DNA of 15,159 bases, taken from contig JBDUDR010000057.1 in the NCBI GenBank assembly GCA_040002845.1, positions 1 to 15,159 on the forward strand. Direction: 5' to 3'. The position numbers were made by a program, and so were the translations under genes. Positions 1 through 6,026 of the stretch are shown here, piece by piece; positions within the stretch are counted from its first letter, which is position 1; each line of letters opens with the position of its first letter. Under the pieces are notes generated by a model. The model worked only from the letters and a program-made list of their open reading frames with translations, was not told the origin of the DNA and did no database searches. This DNA comes from JBDUDR01 sp040002845. Its GTDB lineage: Bacteria; Actinomycetota; Actinomycetes; Propionibacteriales; Nocardioidaceae.

Positions 1-651
1 GGCCACCTCGAGAGAACGGCGAGCCTCCGCCTGCCCCAACACGTCGGCGAGGTCAAGCGACTGCAGTCGCGAATCGGCGCGCCACGCGACTCGCGTGAAA
101 GAGTCGAGCGGGGGGACTGGCGGATCATCAGGCGGATCTTCTCCGCGCAGGAAAGCCACGATCTGACGCAGCGACCGCACACCCAGGACGGACACGCCAG
201 GGACCAGGGCGGCCTCGCCGGCCTGTGGTTCGGGCACGATGACCCGGCCGAAGCCGGCTTCCGCGGCCGCCATCGTCGCCGGCAACACGCCGGGCACGGC
301 TCGGCACCGGCCGTCGAGCGCCAGCTCGCCGAAGGCCACGCTGTCGTGCAGCCGGTCGCCCGGAATCTTCTCATCGGCAGCAATCACCGACAACGCGATG
401 GCCAGGTCGTAGTGCGAACCCGCTTTGGGAAGTGACGCCGGCGAGAGGCCGATCGTCACTCGGCGATTGGGCCACGACAGTCCGCTGTTGGCCACCGCGG
501 CCTTGCATCTGTCACGGGCCTCGTTGAGCGAGGCGTCGGGCAGGCCCACCAGCCTGATGTGGGGCAGCCCACCACCGAGATGGCTCTCGATCTCCACCAC
601 ATGCCCGTGAATCCCCGCCAGGGCGATCGACTGAGTCCGTGCCAGCGACAC
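1..651 (-). CDS. comM: ComM/YifB family Mg-chelatase-like AAA+ ATPase, N-terminal part (runs off the window)
   Basis: Partial gene: 217 codons are visible, reading from a GTG start at 651 and open at base 1. The product begins VSLARTQSIALAGIHG and carries the ComM N-terminal S5/Lon-protease-like (ChlI) domain, including GLPHIRLVGLPDASLNEA, RRVTIGLSPASLPKAGS and HYDLAIALSVIAA, then VAFGELALDG and ADVLGQAEARRSLEVA just before the AAA+ domain. The Walker A motif lies outside the window. In the family, ComM is a hexameric helicase that drives branch migration of recombination intermediates during natural transformation; its role in actinobacteria is less studied. The GTG begins one base after the yraN stop codon, and a GGGGGG stretch inside the yraN end can serve as Shine-Dalgarno, so the two genes are probably co-translated. 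In related genomes dprA follows. Identification is firm; the start is likely but not proven. Confidence 0.93.
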   Translation of the reverse strand, partial: MSLARTQSIALAGIHGHVVEIESHLGGGLPHIRLVGLPDASLNEARDRCKAAVANSGLSWPNRRVTIGLSPASLPKAGSHYDLAIALSVIAADEKIPGDRLHDSVAFGELALDGRCRAVPGVLPATMAAAEAGFGRVIVPEPQAGEAALVPGVSVLGVRSLRQIVAFLRGEDPPDDPPVPPLDSFTRVAWRADSRLQSLDLADVLGQAEARRSLEVA

Positions 652-652
652 C

Positions 653-1021
653 TCAGCACACCCCCCGCAGGTGCTCGACCTCGGCCGCTCCCCGGTCCGG
701 GCAGACGACGGAGACCACGTCGACCCTGACGTCTCGGGGGCGACAGTCGTGCGACTCGAGCCAGCGCATCGCCAGCCGACGTAGCCGTTGGGCCTTGCGC
801 CAGGTGACGGCCTCGCTGGGTGACCCATAGTCGAGTCCACGCCGGGTCTTGACCTCGCAGATGACGAGCGCGTCACCATCGCGGGCAACGATGTCGATCT
901 CGCCGAGATCGCACCGCCAGTTCCGATCGAGGATGGTCATCCCCGCCAGCGTCAGCTGCGCGACCGCAACCCGCTCGCCGTGGTCTCCGAGGGCTCTGCG
1001 AGCCGCCGCGGACGCCGCCAT
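653..1021 (-). CDS. yraN: YraN family (UPF0102) endonuclease-like protein
   Basis: A 122-aa protein of the YraN/UPF0102 family, which has a PD-(D/E)XK nuclease-like fold. Family hallmarks are present: GERVAVAQL near the N-terminus, GEIDIVARDGD (residues about 40-50, supplying Glu and Asp) and ICEVKTR (about 55-60, supplying Glu and Lys), together forming the E-x-D...E-x-K metal site. Its substrate is not established; the nuclease role is inferred from the fold. I chose ATG at 1021 because AGGAGG sits 8 nt upstream. An in-frame GTG at 1030 would add three residues but overlaps that Shine-Dalgarno. The gene directly precedes comM (one-base gap), a pairing conserved in many bacteria that suggests a part in DNA processing or recombination. 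A 129-bp gap upstream carries DnaA-box-like sites. Confidence 0.92.
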   Translation of the reverse strand: MAASAAARRALGDHGERVAVAQLTLAGMTILDRNWRCDLGEIDIVARDGDALVICEVKTRRGLDYGSPSEAVTWRKAQRLRRLAMRWLESHDCRPRDVRVDVVSVVCPDRGAAEVEHLRGVC

Positions 1022-1086
1022 GGCCACCACCTCCTGGCCAGCAGGCTGGCGCAGACAGGTGGCCAGGCGTACTCGGAGCCGCGGTT

Positions 1087-1122
1087 TGTGGACGATGCGG
1101 GCGCATCCTGAACTGTGGACAA
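1087..1122 (-). promoter_or_regulatory. Two DnaA-box-like 9-mers flanking a short palindrome, upstream of yraN
   Basis: On the minus strand TTGTCCACA (1122-1114) and TCGTCCACA (1095-1087) lie in the same orientation, 27 bp apart start to start. TTGTCCACA equals the favoured DnaA box of high-GC actinomycetes; the second differs by one base. Between them, and overlapping the second by two bases, is a perfect inverted repeat GATGCG-GG-CGCATC (1094-1107). They sit in the only gap (1022-1150) between the DUF2469 gene and yraN-comM. DnaA binding is inference from sequence alone; the motif could also serve another regulator. Confidence 0.4.
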
Positions 1123-1150
1123 ATCAGCCCGCCGCGCCTGGGCCGCGACG

Positions 1151-1459
1151 TCAGGCCTTGGGAGGCTCGAGATCGTTCTTGGCCAGCTCCTCGATGTTGA
1201 CGTCCTTGAAAGTCACGATCTTGACGTTCTTGGCGAACCGCGCCGGGCGGTACATGTCCCAGACCCAGGCGTCTGACATGGTCACCTCGAAGTACGCATC
1301 AGCACCCTCCGTGCGTACCTTCAGGTCGACGACGTTGCAGAGGTAGAACCGCCGGTCGGTCTCCACGACGTACTTGAAGATCCCCACCACGTCTCGGTAC
1401 TCGCGATAGAGCTGCAGCTCCATCTCGGTCTCGTACTTCTCGACGTCCTCGGCACTCAT
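1151..1459 (-). CDS. DUF2469 family actinobacterial protein of unknown function
   Basis: A 102-aa acidic-to-neutral soluble protein that I recognise as the DUF2469 family (M. tuberculosis Rv2901c type). It begins MSAEDVEKYETEMELQLYRE and has the conserved core EYRDVVGIFKYVVETDRRFYL and MSDAWVWDMYRPARF. The function is unknown, no catalytic motif is obvious, and no signal peptide or membrane segment is seen. I chose ATG at 1459 because family members start at MSAEDVEKYE and GGGGGA lies 5 nt upstream; the frame stays open for 33 more codons but that part is unlike the family. Its start overlaps the rnhB stop as ATGA (1456-1459), so translation is probably coupled to RNase HII. The steady rnhB-DUF2469 pairing in actinobacteria suggests, but does not prove, a job in nucleic-acid metabolism. 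Confidence 0.93.
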   Translation of the reverse strand: MSAEDVEKYETEMELQLYREYRDVVGIFKYVVETDRRFYLCNVVDLKVRTEGADAYFEVTMSDAWVWDMYRPARFAKNVKIVTFKDVNIEELAKNDLEPPKA

Positions 1460-2154
1460 CGTGGTCCCCCGTGTGCCACGGCTCCGGCCGACAGCAGCTC
1501 GGGATCGGGGGTCATCGCATTGCGTACGTTCACGAACCGGCGGCGGTGCTCCGGGCATGGCCCGAACCGGTCGAGTGCCTCTTGGTGCTCCCTGGTGCAG
1601 TAGCCCTTGTGCACGTCGAACTCGTACGCGGGAAAACGCTCATGCATGCGGGTCATCAGCCGATCCCGGGTGACCTTGGCCACCACCGACGCAGCAGCGA
1701 TACAGCCAGCCACGCGGTCTCCCTTCCAGATCGCCAGACAAGGTGTCTCCAGTCCGTCGACCGGGAACCCGTCGGTCAGGACGTACGCGGGCCTCACGTG
1801 CAGTCTCGCGAGAGCCATGCGTAAGGCAGCAACGTTCGCCACATGCATACCGAGGCGATCGCAATCGGCCGCGGAGATCACCACCACCGACCAGGACACC
1901 GCACGCTGGACGATCAACGCGTAGCAGCGCTCCCGTGCCTTCGGGGTCAACAGCTTGGAGTCTGCCAGGCCGGCGATCTTCCCGCGGTCCCCATCCTCCA
2001 GGATGGCGGCGCCGGCCACCAGCGGTCCTGCGCACGCACCACGGCCAGCCTCATCGACGCCGGCAACCGGCGTCAGACCGGCCCGCGAGAGCGCTCGCTC
2101 GTACCCGTAGAGACCGGCATTGCGGCGAACTGTCACACCCGTCGGCAGCCCCAT
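1456..2154 (-). CDS. rnhB: Ribonuclease HII
   Basis: A 232-aa RNase HII, which cuts the RNA strand of RNA-DNA hybrids, including single ribonucleotides left in DNA. The four acidic metal ligands are visible: D34 and E35 in GVDEAGRG, D128 in VLTDGF and D146 in WKGDRV, with the 18-residue spacing of the last two as in the E. coli enzyme. Other family motifs are ADSKLLTPKARE, AAASVVAKVTRDRLM and HKGYCTREHQEAL. Length is normal for the family. ATG at 2154 is preceded by a modest AGGG 7 nt upstream. The stop overlaps the start of the DUF2469 gene (ATGA); lepB ends 38 nt upstream, so the gene most likely belongs to the rplS-lepB-rnhB transcript. Confidence 0.97.
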   Translation of the reverse strand: MGLPTGVTVRRNAGLYGYERALSRAGLTPVAGVDEAGRGACAGPLVAGAAILEDGDRGKIAGLADSKLLTPKARERCYALIVQRAVSWSVVVISAADCDRLGMHVANVAALRMALARLHVRPAYVLTDGFPVDGLETPCLAIWKGDRVAGCIAAASVVAKVTRDRLMTRMHERFPAYEFDVHKGYCTREHQEALDRFGPCPEHRRRFVNVRNAMTPDPELLSAGAVAHGGPR

Positions 2155-2192
2155 GTGCAGACCCTAACCGCCGCGGCCGGGTCCAGCGTGCA

Positions 2193-3056
2193 TCACCCCG
2201 GCCCACGGCGCGTGAGCGAGCGTCGGGACCGGCGGAGCACGCCGAACAGCGGCGGCGCCGCGGCGACCCCCAGCAGCAGCGGAGCGGTCGGCTGCTCGAT
2301 CCCGCTGATCGCCTCCAGACCGGGCTGGCCGAACGTGTCCGGGCGCGACAGCCAGTCGGCGTCGCTGAACGGCCATACCACGACGAACACCTTGCCCACG
2401 ACGTCGTTCTCCGGCACGAAGCCGCCTCCAGGACTGCCGAGATGAGCTCGGGAGTCTGCCGAGTTGTCGCGGTTGTCACCCATCACCCACAGATCACCCG
2501 TCGGTACGTTGACCGAGAAGTTCTCCTGGGAGGGCTGATCCCCCGGTCCGAGGTACGACTGCTCGTGCAACGGCACGCCGTTGACGGTGATCAAGCCTTT
2601 GGTGCAGCACTCCACGTGGTCGCCGCCGACCCCGATGACCCGCTTGACCAGATGTCCACCAGCGGGGTAGAGCCCCACGAACTCCAAACCTCGCGTGACC
2701 GGGTTGGATGCGCGCGTACTCTCCTCAGGCGTCAGCCAGCCGCCCGGGTCGTCGAACACGACGACGTCGCCCCGCTGCACATCGCCGAACCAGTACGACA
2801 TCTTCTCGACCAGGATGCGGTCGTTCTTGACCAGGGTGTCGTTCATCGAGCCGGAGGGGATGTAGAACGCCTGAACGAAGAAGGTCTTGATGACGATGGC
2901 CAGTCCGAGGGCCATCACCAGCAACACCAGGACCTCCTGCCACAGGGGCAGGCTGTGCCGCTGCTCGGAGACGTGGCTGGTCGGCTCGAGTGGATGTTCG
3001 GTGACGTCGCTGGCGGCGGGGATCCCCGACTCGGCGTCGGGTGGCTGGGTCGTCAC
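2193..3056 (-). CDS. lepB: Type I signal peptidase
   Basis: A 287-aa signal peptidase I, the membrane serine protease that removes signal peptides from exported proteins. A cytoplasmic tail of about 40 residues leads into one transmembrane segment (about 40-60), followed by box B with IPSGSMNDTL (nucleophile S70), the general base K138 in HLVKRVIGVGGD, and box E MGDNRDNSADSR (192-203). The C-terminus has a weakly hydrophobic stretch (about 256-274) followed by Arg-rich residues, which could be a second membrane anchor, as in some actinobacterial homologues. The start is GTG at 3056 with a poor Shine-Dalgarno, so expression may depend on translation of rplS 23 nt upstream. It shares the window with the SRP genes ffh and ftsY, which feed the same export route. 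Confidence 0.96.
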   Translation of the reverse strand: MTTQPPDAESGIPAASDVTEHPLEPTSHVSEQRHSLPLWQEVLVLLVMALGLAIVIKTFFVQAFYIPSGSMNDTLVKNDRILVEKMSYWFGDVQRGDVVVFDDPGGWLTPEESTRASNPVTRGLEFVGLYPAGGHLVKRVIGVGGDHVECCTKGLITVNGVPLHEQSYLGPGDQPSQENFSVNVPTGDLWVMGDNRDNSADSRAHLGSPGGGFVPENDVVGKVFVVVWPFSDADWLSRPDTFGQPGLEAISGIEQPTAPLLLGVAAAPPLFGVLRRSRRSLTRRGPG

Positions 3057-3079
3057 GCGGCGAGCCTACTGTCCGGTTG

Positions 3080-3442
3080 TCAGCGGGCCGCTGGGGCGTC
3101 GCGCTTCTCCTTGATCTTGGCAGCCTTGCCTCGCAGGTTGCGCAAGTAGTAGAGCTTTGCCCGGCGGACATCGCCGCGAGTGACGATCTCGATCCTCTCG
3201 ATGATCGGCGTGTGCAGCGGGAAGGTCCGCTCGACACCGACACCGAAGCTGATCTTGCGGACCGTGAACGTACGACCGACGCCGGAACCTTGCAGCCGGA
3301 TGCACACACCCTGGAAGACCTGGACGCGTGAGCGGGTGCCTTCGATGACTCGCACGTGCACCTTCAAGGTGTCACCGGAGCGAAACTCGGGGACGTCGCT
3401 GCGTACGGACTGCTGCGCGAGCGCATCGATGACGTTGGCCAT
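3080..3442 (-). CDS. rplS: 50S ribosomal protein L19
   Basis: A 120-aa L19 (bL19), a 50S subunit protein at the interface with the 30S. Hallmarks include FRSGDTLKVHVRVIEGTRSRVQVFQG, RKISFGVGVERTFPLHTP and VRRAKLYYLRNLRGKAAKIKEK, with a short Ala/Arg tail. Length is normal. ATG at 3442 has the Shine-Dalgarno GAGGAAG about 9 nt upstream. It follows trmD after 183 nt, much longer than the 3-38 nt gaps around it, and this gap folds into a candidate leader RNA (see 3520-3605). Downstream lepB follows after 23 nt. The trmD-rplS order is conserved across bacteria. Confidence 0.98.
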   Translation of the reverse strand: MANVIDALAQQSVRSDVPEFRSGDTLKVHVRVIEGTRSRVQVFQGVCIRLQGSGVGRTFTVRKISFGVGVERTFPLHTPIIERIEIVTRGDVRRAKLYYLRNLRGKAAKIKEKRDAPAAR

Positions 3443-3519
3443 GGTCTGTCGCTTCCTCGCCGGTGCCAGGGGTCACCGCGTGTGTCGGTCGTGCTCGTTG
3501 TGGGGATCGGCTGCCGTCA

Positions 3520-3605
3520 CGTCGAGACGCTCCCCCGCTGGCAGAGCATCGGATGAGGCCGCATTTGCGCGGTCTCAGGACGAACAGACCCAACGAACAA
3601 GTCTG
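3520..3605 (-). ncRNA. Candidate structured leader RNA upstream of rplS
   Basis: In the 183-nt trmD-rplS gap the minus-strand RNA can form three linked helices. Hairpin A: CAGACUU (3605-3599) pairs with GGGUCUG (3591-3585), 7 bp with two G-U pairs. Two nt later a closing helix pairs CGUC (3582-3579) with GACG (3523-3520) and GAGAC (3576-3572) with GUCUC (3528-3524), with a 2-nt bulge (3578-3577). Inside it are hairpin B, CGC/GCG around GCAAAU (3571-3560 region), and hairpin C, GCUC/GAGC (3547-3544 with 3532-3529). Hairpin C can extend to 7 bp through a G-U pair that exists only in the minus-strand RNA, at the cost of the closing helix. Position suggests a ribosomal-protein leader bound by L19; that is inference and folding was done by eye. 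Confidence 0.4.
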
Positions 3606-3625
3606 CCACAGCCCGCTCCGGTCGG

Positions 3626-4384
3626 CTAAATCGGCGGCTCCTCCTGCGATGTGTCCGTACTGACCCGGGCGGTCTGCCCGCTCACATCCGGGAGGTTGGC
3701 GAGCAGATCGGGTCGGCGCTCGGCGGTCCGTCGCAGCGACTGCTCCCTTCGCCACCGCGCCACCTTCCCGTGGTCGCCGGACAGCAGAACCTCAGGTACG
3801 TCCAAACCGCGCCAGTGCGGGGGCTTGGTGTACACCGGGTACTCGAGCAGGCCGCTCGTGTGCGACTCCTCGAGCAGCGACTCCGGGTTGCCCACGAACC
3901 CCGGCAGCAGCCGTACGACCGCCTCGATGATGGCCAGCGCGGCCACTTCTCCACCGTTGAGCACGAAGTCGCCAATGCTGATCTCCCGCACCGGCATCCG
4001 GGTCGATGCGTCGTCCATCACCCGCTGGTCGATGCCTTCGTACCGGCCGCAGGCAAACACGAGCCATGGCTCCGCGGCGAGGCGTTCGGCGCGGGCCTGT
4101 GAGAAAGGCAGGCCCGACGGCGTCGGCACGACCAAGACGGGCGGGTCTGCATCCGCCGCCCCCAGCAGGGCATCGAGCGCCTCCCCCCAGGGCTCGGGAC
4201 GCATGACCATGCCGGCGCCGCCGCCGTACGGGGTGTCGTCGACCGTGCGATGACGGTCGTGCGTCCAATCCCGCAGATCGTGTACGCGCACATCGAGCAG
4301 GCCAGACTGATGGGCTCTTCCGGCCAGTGACAGCCCCAGCGGAGAGAAGTAGTCGGGAAAGATCGAGATGACGTCGATGCGCAT
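3626..4384 (-). CDS. trmD: tRNA (guanine-N1)-methyltransferase
   Basis: A 252-aa TrmD, the SPOUT-class enzyme that methylates G37 of tRNAs using S-adenosylmethionine and so prevents +1 frameshifting. Seen are MRIDVISIFPDYF at the start, DDTPYGGGAGMVMRPEP (49-65), FACGRYEGIDQR (110-121), the trefoil-knot SISIGDF-type loop as EISIGDFVLNGGE (134-146), R158 in VVRLLPGFVGNPES, and the C-terminal VLLSGDHGKVARWRRE. At the position of the catalytic Asp169 of the Haemophilus enzyme this protein has Glu (E173 in LLEESH), a conservative change that I believe also occurs in other actinomycetes. It starts 3 nt after the rimM stop and is plainly co-transcribed with it. A polar tail of about 20 residues follows the catalytic core. 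Confidence 0.97.
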   Translation of the reverse strand: MRIDVISIFPDYFSPLGLSLAGRAHQSGLLDVRVHDLRDWTHDRHRTVDDTPYGGGAGMVMRPEPWGEALDALLGAADADPPVLVVPTPSGLPFSQARAERLAAEPWLVFACGRYEGIDQRVMDDASTRMPVREISIGDFVLNGGEVAALAIIEAVVRLLPGFVGNPESLLEESHTSGLLEYPVYTKPPHWRGLDVPEVLLSGDHGKVARWRREQSLRRTAERRPDLLANLPDVSGQTARVSTDTSQEEPPI

Positions 4385-4387
4385 CGG

Positions 4388-4939
4388 CTAGCCGTTGCCT
4401 GAGATCGTCTGGTCCGCTTGGCGGTCATCGTCGGGATCCAACAGACCCGGTCTGTCTGCCACTCGGAGCGTGCCCGAAGCGAGGTCGACCTCGGGCACCA
4501 GCTCCGCGACGAACGGGACCAGCACCTCGCGTCCATCGGCACGCCTGACGGAAAGCGCGTCCTGCAGCGGCAGATGTACCACGCCGGTCACCTCACCGAC
4601 CGCACCACCGTCAGTGACCAGCACATGGAGACCGATCAGCTGGCGGTCGTAGAACTCCTCGGGATCATCCGGCCGCTGGTCGGCCTCGATCTCGGCGCTG
4701 AGGATGGCACCTCGAAGAGCCTCGGCATCGCTGCGATCACGCACCTCGTCGAACGCGACCAGCAGCCGGCCGGAGTGGGGGCGTACCGACCTGATGGTGA
4801 GCCGACGAGGGCGTGGTCCCTCCGTCTGGAGCGAGGCGCCCACGGCGAATCGCTTGTCGGGTTCGTCTGTGCGCAGCTCGACCGACACCTCGCCGCGCAC
4901 CCCGTGACTGCGACCGATCCGGCCGACCACCACCAACAT
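4388..4939 (-). CDS. rimM: Ribosome maturation factor RimM
   Basis: A 183-aa RimM, which binds S19 and the 30S head during 16S rRNA maturation. The N-terminal beta-barrel domain shows VVVGRIGRSHGVRGEV (3-18) and the C-terminal PRC-barrel shows EEFYDRQLIGLHV (94-106) and VPFVAELVPEVDLASGTL (141-158). I chose ATG at 4939 because family members begin almost exactly here and GGGGAGGA lies 6-7 nt upstream. The frame is open for 37 further codons upstream but that part overlaps khpA and is unlike RimM. A CCCC/GGGG pairing just upstream may partly mask the Shine-Dalgarno. It sits between khpA and trmD in the classic rpsP-khpA-rimM-trmD order. Confidence 0.96.
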   Translation of the reverse strand: MLVVVGRIGRSHGVRGEVSVELRTDEPDKRFAVGASLQTEGPRPRRLTIRSVRPHSGRLLVAFDEVRDRSDAEALRGAILSAEIEADQRPDDPEEFYDRQLIGLHVLVTDGGAVGEVTGVVHLPLQDALSVRRADGREVLVPFVAELVPEVDLASGTLRVADRPGLLDPDDDRQADQTISGNG

Positions 4940-4985
4940 GCGTGCATCCTCCCCTATCCGGGGCGGGCGCGGGGTGGCTCGCCGG

Positions 4986-5228
4986 TCAGCGCTCCCGGTC
5001 GACGTCGACGAAGTCGACCCGAGCTCCAGACTGGCCGGCCAATGCACCAACCACCGTGCGCAGCGCGGTTGCCGTCCGGCCGGATCTGCCGATCACTTTG
5101 CCCAGGTCATCGGGGTTGACTCGTACCTCGATGACCTGGCCACGGCGTTGGTTGCGAGTGCGCACGGCCACATCATCGGGATGCGCCACGATCCCGCGTA
5201 CCAGATGCTCGAGCACATCAGTGAGCAT
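4986..5228 (-). CDS. khpA: KH-domain RNA-binding protein KhpA
   Basis: An 80-aa protein made of a single KH domain. The RNA-binding loop is visible as DLGKVIGRSGRTATALRTVV (41-60), with the GxxG at G47-R-S-G50. The N-terminus MLTDVLEHLVRGIVAHPDDV and the C-terminus ARVDFVDVDRER are typical of the KhpA/YlqC family. In other Gram-positive bacteria KhpA works with KhpB/Jag as a global RNA chaperone affecting cell elongation and division; that role here is inferred. ATG at 5228 is 5 nt after the rpsP stop and its GAAGG Shine-Dalgarno lies inside the last codons of rpsP, which implies coupled translation. Confidence 0.95.
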   Translation of the reverse strand: MLTDVLEHLVRGIVAHPDDVAVRTRNQRRGQVIEVRVNPDDLGKVIGRSGRTATALRTVVGALAGQSGARVDFVDVDRER

Positions 5229-5233
5229 CGTGC

Positions 5234-5845
5234 TCAGGCCTTCTCATCGGTGGGCGTCTCCGGCTCGGCGGTGGGCGGCTGGGCCGCAACCTCGGATGAC
5301 GACTCGGCAACCGGTTCGGCGCTGGCTTCGGCGGGTGCGTCCGAGATCTCGGGCACTGGCTCGACGGGAGCGGCCTCAGATGGTCCAGCAAGTGCTGGGT
5401 CTGCGACCTCGTCGGCCGTGGCTGCCTTCTTCGTGGGCGCCTCCCGGGCTGGGGCAGCCTTCTTGGCCGTTCTCTTGCGCGTCACCGCCTCGGTGCCCAG
5501 ATCGCCATGAGCATCCTTCAGCGCATCGTTGAAGAGGTCGGCCTTGGCACGCTTGGGCTCGGCTACCTTCAGCGCCGCGGGCGCCGGCTCCCCCTTGAAC
5601 TTCTGCCAGTCTCCGGTGAGCTTGAGGATCGCCATCACCGGCTCGGACGGCTGCGCGCCGACACCGAGCCAGTACTGGGCACGGTCGGTGTCGACCTCGA
5701 TGAACGAGGGGTCGGCCTTGGGGTGGTACTTTCCGATCTCCTCGATAACCCGCCCGTCCCGCTTGGTGCGGGAGTCTGCTACGACAATGCGGTAGAACGG
5801 AGCACGGATCTTACCCATGCGCTTGAGCCTGATCTTGACTGCCAC
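5234..5845 (-). CDS. rpsP: 30S ribosomal protein S16 with long C-terminal extension
   Basis: A 203-aa S16 (bS16), a protein needed for 30S assembly. The conserved domain is residues 1-85: VAVKIRLKRMGKIRAPFYRI, VVADSRTKRDGRVIEEIGKY and DRAQYWLGVGAQPSEPV. Start is GTG at 5845; GGGAG lies about 12 nt upstream, slightly far. Most bacterial S16 are 80-90 residues; actinobacterial ones often carry tails, and this tail adds about 118. It has a basic part (about 92-140, Lys/Arg/Ala) and then an acidic Ala/Pro/Glu/Ser part (about 145-203) with about 15 acidic residues and a single lysine near the end. The tail looks disordered and its function is unknown. The gene heads the rpsP-khpA-rimM-trmD operon, with a 181-nt gap upstream that holds a likely promoter and inverted repeats. 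Confidence 0.96.
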   Translation of the reverse strand: MAVKIRLKRMGKIRAPFYRIVVADSRTKRDGRVIEEIGKYHPKADPSFIEVDTDRAQYWLGVGAQPSEPVMAILKLTGDWQKFKGEPAPAALKVAEPKRAKADLFNDALKDAHGDLGTEAVTRKRTAKKAAPAREAPTKKAATADEVADPALAGPSEAAPVEPVPEISDAPAEASAEPVAESSSEVAAQPPTAEPETPTDEKA

Positions 5846-5886
5846 GAGTGTGGGTGTCTCCCTTGGGTCTGAATGTGGGGGGAGCC

Positions 5887-5916
5887 CGCAACATCGGGTG
5901 GGGACACGTTGTTGCG
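5887..5916 (-). repeat. Inverted repeat (leader hairpin) upstream of rpsP
   Basis: CGCAACA (minus 5916-5910) and TGTTGCG (5893-5887) form a perfect 7-bp stem, extendable by a U-G pair, with a 16-nt loop. It lies about 40 nt upstream of the rpsP GTG start, inside what would be the transcribed leader if the promoter at about 5979-5984 is right. It has no following U-run, so it does not look like an intrinsic terminator. It may be part of a ribosomal-protein leader; that is inference. Confidence 0.35.
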
Positions 5917-5961
5917 ACTCGGCGGATGCGCAAGCGTCACGGCTGAGAGGGTCCGTCACAC

Positions 5962-5988
5962 CTGGCACTCGACCCGCCATTGTGCCAG
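5962..5988 (-). promoter_or_regulatory. Inverted repeat overlapping a possible rpsP promoter -10 element
   Basis: A perfect 7-bp inverted repeat, CTGGCAC (minus 5988-5982) and GTGCCAG (5968-5962), has a 13-nt spacer. Its upstream arm contains CACAAT (5984-5979), four of six matches to the TATAAT -10 consensus, preceded by TGG. No good -35 is seen about 17 bp upstream (TTAGAG at best). The position, 140 nt before the rpsP start in the 181-nt gap after the amidohydrolase gene, fits an operon promoter with an overlapping operator or a 5'-end hairpin. Confidence 0.35.
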
Positions 5989-6026
5989 ACGGCGCGCCGA
6001 TCGCTCTAATCCAGTGAGTCCTGAGG

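Noticed and set aside
1743..3149. Long plus-strand open frame (468 codons)
   Set aside because: It is antisense to rnhB and lepB, Arg/Pro-rich with no recognisable domain; such shadows are common in high-GC DNA.
4940..4985. Hairpin before rimM as a regulatory element
   Set aside because: Only a 4-bp CCCC/GGGG pairing with a 5-nt loop; expected often in such GC-rich sequence.
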